The translations under genes were made by a program, and so were the position numbers. This document shows, one piece after another, positions 58,351 to 64,000 of a stretch of 64,000 nt of DNA; position 1 is the first letter of the stretch; every line of letters begins with the position of its first letter. Source of the DNA: Cucumis sativus (lineage: Eukaryota; Streptophyta; Magnoliopsida; Cucurbitales; Cucurbitaceae); contig NC_026661.2 of the NCBI RefSeq assembly GCF_000004075.3, forward strand, positions 21,914,307 through 21,978,306, written 5' to 3'. Under the pieces are notes generated by a model. That model did not search any database. It was given only the letters and a program-made list of their open reading frames with translations, and was not told the DNA's origin.

Positions 58351-61300
58351 ATGATGATGAAAGGTAATTTTTTGTCTCAACAACAACAACAACAAATTGT
58401 AGTGATGGATGAAAATTTGTCCAATTTGACTTCTGCATCTGGTGAAGCTACTGCTAGTGTTTCTTCTGCTAATAAATCTGAATTTCCCAATCAGTATTTT
58501 GCTCCTCAAACAACCCAACAACAACAACCTCCTCCTCCTAAGAAGAAGCGCAACCTTCCTGGAAATCCCGGTAAGATTCTAGCTAGCTAGCTCTAATATA
58601 CCATGTTAGAATCGAGTACACTGCTCGAGCCACCGATGAAGAATTACACTGAATTCTACCCTTTTCTTTTGTTCATCTGGGTTTTGTGTTACGACGCTTC
58701 GTCCTTCATCAAACCTATAAATTAGTCTATGAATTGCCGTAAATCTAACGTTTCGATAGGTAAAGTTAATATTTTGATTCATATGAATATCTGGGTTAGA
58801 GTAAGTTTAACAGTTTGATTCATCGGAATTTATAGATTATAGTAAGTTTAATGTTTTGATAATTCATGTATATGAGAATCTGGGTTATAATAGATTTTGA
58901 CGTTTTTAGATTGAATTGAATTATGTAGACCCAGATGCTGAAGTGATAGCGTTATCGCCGAAGACATTGATGGCGACGAATAGGTTTGTGTGTGAGATAT
59001 GCAACAAAGGGTTTCAGAGAGATCAGAATCTACAACTACATAGAAGAGGACACAATTTGCCATGGAAACTAAAGCAAAGATCAAACAAAGAGATAATAAA
59101 GAAGAAAGTATATGTTTGTCCAGAAGTGAGTTGTGTTCATCACGATCCATCAAGAGCACTTGGAGATTTAACAGGAATTAAGAAGCACTTTTGTAGAAAG
59201 CATGGTGAAAAGAAATGGAAATGTGATAAATGCTCTAAGAAATATGCTGTTCAATCTGATTGGAAAGCTCATTCCAAGATCTGTGGCACTAAAGAGTATA
59301 GATGTGACTGTGGCACTCTCTTTTCAAGGTATTTTTTTTTAATAATTCAATTATAGTTATTTCATTCATTGATTAATCTCTCTCCCCACATTATTATGGT
59401 ATAATTGTTCTCAATTAATTTGCATTTATTATCATGAATCATATCTTTCTCTTCTTGATTAATTAAAGTCTTCATTTCAATCTTGGTATGTGTAATATTT
59501 GTCTTGTCTTTTTCACATATTCATTATTAGTAACTATATTCCCTTAATTAGAGAGTGTTTGTGAGAAAATACTTTTTTACATAATTTAATCTTATAACCT
59601 TTAAATGGGTTACATAATTTATCTTAATTTCGTCCCTACATTACAAAATGTAGTACTTCACATGGTTTTTACTTTCCAAGAGTAAAAATGTAAACTTTAA
59701 GAACTAACTTTGTGTTATATTTTGAAACGTAGGTACCAATGTGGAATTGTAATTAAAAATGTATATTTTTTACCTTAGAAATTAAATTATTTTACACAAA
59801 AAAAGGAAAATAAAAAATTGAAAGTGATTTCTGTTTACAGCTCTTCTAAATTTGTCTTTGTACTATTTGACATATCTTTGGCTTTTGTGTGTTTTTCTTT
59901 TTATTATTGTTTCTCTCTCTATGATGCAGGAGAGATAGTTTCATTACACATAGAGCTTTCTGTGATGCATTAGCAGATGAAAGTGCAAGATCAGCAATGG
60001 CATTAAACCCTCTTCTCTCATCTTACAACCACAATAACAATAATAGTAATTCACAAGATCATCAATTTTGTAATAATCTCGCTCTTAAACGAGATTTCGA
60101 CGACACCAACAACAGCAACAACAACAACCATTTGAGAGTGGAAATTCCACCGTGGCTACAGCCATCATCAGATCATCTGATGGTGGGGAGTGGCGGCCAA
60201 GGGGAGAACAATGATGAAACTGTAAACCCTAACCCTAGTAGTAATAGTAGTAGTAGGGGGTGCGGGGCCAACAGGAGAAGTGTTGGTGTTGGCGTTGGTA
60301 CTCCTAATAATCCTAATCATCCTTGTGAGTTATACCAATCGTCTTCACATATATCAGCGACTGCACTGCTGCAGAAGGCAGCCCAGATGGGTGCGACCAT
60401 GAGTAGTACCACTACCACGAGTGGCTCTTTCCCAAGGCCCCACAACCTTCTTCACGTGTCTACAGGTTCTAATTCACATTCTAATCCACTTTTTCTTTTC
60501 CTTTTTATAATATTCTTTTTAACACTATAAATTCTTTCTTATCTACGTAAAATTTTGCCTTTATCTTATATTTCTTTCTCAAAAAAAAAAATCTTTTATT
60601 CATACATATATTGAATTCTAATTGTTAATGTTAATTAAGCTACAGGAAGTGACCATATTATAGGATTGTTTACTGATCATATAATCCCAACACTTTTATT
60701 TATTGATGAGAAATAATATTGTAGAAATTCTCACCCAAAAGCATAAATTAATAGCTTATGGCATTCAAACTTCTAACATGAGAATGATGACAAATAATTT
60801 CTCATTATGTCCATTTCGATTCCTTTATGATTTTGTAGATAATTTGGCTCTGATATACCATTTTGGTTTGACAGGTAATTTTGGAGAGATAGGATTATGG
60901 TCAGGTGATGTTGAAATTGGTAGAGGAGGAGGAGGTGGAGGTGGAGGAGGAGGAGGAGGAGCTGTGAGTTGTAGCAGTAGTAGTTGTACTGATTACGGGA
61001 ATAAAGCTGCTGCTTCTGCTTCTGCTACTGCTTCTGCTTCCGCTTCGGCTTCCACCACTTTTCTTCACGACATTATTAACAATTCCCTATCTTCTCCTTC
61101 TCCTTCTCATCCTAACTTCCTCCAACAACACAACTCCTCCTTCCCCGACACCGCTTTCGCAGCTATGCATCATCATCAGCATCATCACAACGTACCCATC
61201 ATCCCCACCACTGCCCCGGCTTCAGGCGGTCGAAGCGACGGTTTAACCAGAGATTTCTTGGGACTTCGCCCTCTTTCCCATGGAGATATTCTAAGCCTTA

Positions 61301-61374
61301 CTGGTTTTGGAAATTGTATTGTTCCTAATTCCTCCAATCTTCACCCTCAAATCCAGAAGCCATGGCAGGGTTAG
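58351..61374 (+). CDS. INDETERMINATE DOMAIN (IDD) C2H2 zinc-finger transcription factor
   Basis: Nuclear plant transcription factor, 551 aa. Exons 58351-58570, 58929-59328, 59930-60465 and 60875-61374 join in phase. Residues about 66-72 hold the nuclear-localisation KKKRNLPG. The ID domain (about 92-245) carries four fingers: CEICNKGFQRDQNLQLHRRG (C2H2), VCPEVSCVHHDPSRALGDLT with GIKKHFCRKHG, CDKCSKKYAVQSDWKAHSKI (C2HC) and YRCDCGTLFSRRDSFITHRA with FC. The C-terminus has the family motif TRDFLGLRPLSHGDILSL. Between lie low-complexity runs: Asn/Gln-rich (exon 3), twelve Gly, then alternating Ala-Ser and a His cluster. IDDs act with GRAS proteins in root patterning, gibberellin response and flowering; which subtype this is cannot be fixed by eye. 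Two upstream methionines (MMMK) make the precise start uncertain by two residues. Confidence 0.96.
60925..60962 (+). repeat. Coding (GGA/GGT)n glycine tract
   Basis: Twelve consecutive glycine codons after GRGR-type context in IDD exon 4, mostly GGA, so likely to vary in length between accessions. It is followed at about 61005-61053 by a GCT/TCT-rich Ala-Ser tract. Confidence 0.9.
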
Positions 61375-63153
61375 AATTAGTAAACAACTACTTTCTTTCT
61401 TAATCTTTTTTTTTCCCCTCAAAAGCAAGGGGAAAAGATTAAATATGTAGTAATTGATATCTCATTATAAGAGATGAAGATTATTCTTATGTTCTTACCT
61501 CTTTTCTTACATGGAATATGTACTTTGACATTTTATAAGGTTAAATTAGTTATCATGAATTTTCTTTTATATGAGAAGGATATAATATATTTTTATATCA
61601 TCTAACCGTCTCATTCTATATATATTTATTTTAGTATTATTGGAGGTTTGTGAATTTGGAACCACTTAACTCGTAATCACGTAAAACAAGTCCTCGAATG
61701 CAAACTATGGTAATAAAAGTTTGGATTCTAACAAGAGTTTTTTTTTTTTTGGAAAAAGATACTCAAACGGAACGTTAACGATGCATCAAAACAAGAATGT
61801 TTTAGGGTTTGGTTTAATAATCGTTTAGTTTTTCATTTTTCTTAATTAAACATCTGAATTTTCTCTCAAAATTCAATACTATATATATATATATATAAAA
61901 GAATGTCATAGTTTAATTTTCAAAGACAAAAAATGCATATATTGTTTATTAGTTGGGTCGATCTTAATATTTCATGTATACTTCTTTATTAAAAAATATC
62001 ATTTCCATCTCGTAAATCGAAGTTGCACATAAAGAATAGTTTCGAATTAATTGTAACTCTTACCGTTGCTATTCTCTATGATAAAAATGTAACATACAGT
62101 GATCAATCTCCTCTCATTATAAGTTATATTATATACTAATGATTACAAATCACATGCATTATTCAAATAAGAAAATGAATGAAATATCAACTTTCAATAA
62201 ATAAAAGTACTTTTGAACTAAACTGATTTTGGTATAAACTCGATATAATATATATATACATACATGAAGAAAAAAATGAGTAAATTAATTGGCAATGAGA
62301 TTAAAGAGATATAGAAGAAGACATTTGAACGACTAATGAGCTAAGGAAAGCGAAGAATATACCAAATATAATCATATCCACATGGGAAATGAGTAAACAA
62401 ATGATAATGTAACATTTTGAGTAATTTCTTTCATCCAAATGGGATTTAATAATTTCATTTCTTTCAATTATATTGATTTTATTTTTACATTTTTCAATCA
62501 TTAAAAAATTTATGGTTTCTCTTGTTTGTCCTCCTTCAACTGTGGGGTCATTATTATTTTTATTTTTATTTGCCCATGAAAACCATTTCTAATTATAATC
62601 ATCAATAATACTTTTTTGGTTTTATTTCATTTTCTTTTCATAAAATTTTGGAAAATATGAGATTAAAGAAAAAAAGAGTACAATTTATCATAGAAACGTT
62701 GAAGTCTCTTAGTGGTAGAAATTAGAATTTAGAATCTTGCATTTTTTTTTTATTTGACCTATTTTCTATTATATTGTGGTTGGTGTTCCATTATTTTTTC
62801 TACCAAAAATAGTTTCGATATTTTCATTGATATATATTAAAATAAATAAATAAATAAATAAGATAGAGCTTCTTTATTATTGCATTAATATGGTAAATAA
62901 TTAAGATTGTCATATTTATTGTTTTGTAAGGAAGAAAATAACCTCACAAGGATTGCTTAAGAATAAAGAAAAATTACATATAATAATAACACACACAATT
63001 CTATGGCTTTAGCAAATTATAATAAATGTACAATATTTTAGCATCCTCTTCTTCTACTATTACCATCCACATCATCACATGTCTCTCTTCTCTCACCCGA
63101 TATTTATTTTTCTCTAAAAAAGTGGGAAAAAAAAAGAAAGAAAAATTGTATAT

Positions 63154-63190
<37 letters not shown>

Positions 63191-64000
63191 CTTATAAGAC
63201 GTATAATATATTCGTTGAGTACTAGCTCGTTTCAAGTTTTGAAAATATTAAAGGAATAAAAAGGGGGTTTTTTTTTTTTTCATGAAGAAAAGAAAGGAAT
63301 AAAAAGTGTTTCTTATGATGTGTATTTACATTTGCATGGTCAATATTTAAGAAAAAGTATTGATGAGATATTGAAGGGGGGAAAAGGTGGTGTATTTTTT
63401 ATGAATACCAAATGGAATTTTAGGGTAAAGAAAATATGAGGAATAGTGACATTTTGGAAAATGTTTAATAATGGGATGTTGTGATGTTATATATTATAAA
63501 CAATTTTAAAATTCACATGCCTTCTCTGAATTCACATGTCTGTCTACATCTTTCTCTCTGACCTTGAAAACAATGTCTCTCTCTCTCTCTCTCTTTCTCT
63601 CTTTCTCTCTTTCTCTCTTTCTCTCTGACCTTGGAAACATCAAACAATGCTCTTTCTCTCTCATCATCTTAAAAAGAAAAAAGTAATTTCTCTCACATTG
63701 ATTTAAAAAAGAAGTGAATGATGATGAAATACAGAGACAGATGGTGGGATAATGGGCTGGGCTGGGCTGAGATGGCCCAACAATTGCACAGTTCCCAAAC
63801 CCAAATGTCTTGTCCTTACTTGTCTCTTCTTTCTTTTTCTTTTTTGTCTCCCAGTTTTTTTTTTTTTTTTTTTTTTTTGATTCAATATTTTCCCCCAACA
63901 AATATATACACATAAAAGCTGAATTGGGTTTGTTTTGTTTTGTTTGTTTTTCTTTATGGACACAAACACAATCCTCCAAAAACTAGTTGACTTCAATCAT
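61375..64000. other. 3' intergenic region
   Basis: IDD 3' UTR, then AT-rich DNA with (TA)n at about 61881-61897 and 63161-63190 and a CT-rich block at 63550-63660. No gene is supported. Plus-strand gggctgggctgggctgagat at 63754-63773 with a following gcccaac gives site II-like cores that could belong to a gene beyond the window edge. Confidence 0.5.
63550..63648. repeat. CT-rich block with flanking duplicated 20-bp segment
   Basis: tttctctctgaccttgaaaa occurs at about 63550 and, with one change, at about 63617 (tttctctctgaccttggaaa), with (CT)n/(CTTT)n between. The arrangement suggests slippage-driven duplication. Confidence 0.8.

Noticed and set aside
63506-63979. 157-codon minus-strand frame rich in Lys/Glu/Arg
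   Set aside because: Translation of (CT)n and poly-T simple sequence.

Overview
This is a 64 kb stretch of a plant nuclear genome. Genes carry plant-style introns, the intergenic DNA is very AT-rich and full of (TA)n and (CT)n microsatellites, and every recognised protein is a eudicot-type family. Gene spacing and base composition would fit a compact dicot genome such as a cucurbit, but the species call is inference. There are no operons; each gene is an independent transcription unit.

Layout. 1-7.4 kb: a USP-domain receptor-like cytoplasmic kinase (+). 7.5-8.1 kb: an intronless TIM23 mitochondrial import channel gene (+). 10.9-13.4 kb: translation factor eIF4A (+). 16.1-16.4 kb: a small DUF3511 protein (+). 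17.8-23.4 kb: a P4-ATPase lipid flippase of the ALA4-7 type (-). 29.4-30.3 kb: a small conserved plant protein of unknown function (-), split over two exons. 31.9-34.1 kb: an IQD calmodulin-binding protein (+) with an apparent GC-AG intron. 35.3-37.4 kb: a two-RRM RNA-binding protein (+). 38.2-42.1 and 46.5-49.9 kb: two tandem cell-wall invertase genes (-). 58.4-61.4 kb: an INDETERMINATE DOMAIN zinc-finger transcription factor (+). Exon borders were read by eye from GT/AG (one GC/AG) sites and reading phase. Apart from the TIM23 and DUF3511 genes, which are single exons, every coding model closes in frame across its splice sites.

The gene-poor stretches (23.5-29.4, 42.1-46.5, 50-58 and 61.4-64 kb) contain TE-like debris: inverted-repeat MITE-like pairs, a possible CACTA-type end, tRNA-like SINE candidates and a LINE-like poly(A) end.

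The most notable signals are: (1) a roughly 349-nt tract of 98.6% identity inside one exon of the two invertases, with sharp edges, pointing to recent gene conversion; (2) conserved 9-nt mini-exons encoding the catalytic DPN of both invertases; (3) the GC-AG intron and a 16-bp direct-repeat-flanked insertion in the IQD gene; (4) a short hairpin-repeat array at 6.6-6.85 kb; (5) the small two-exon gene with an internal repeat and a NAGNAG acceptor. I see no clear evidence of a wholly new multi-gene system; most genes are conserved housekeeping or signalling genes.
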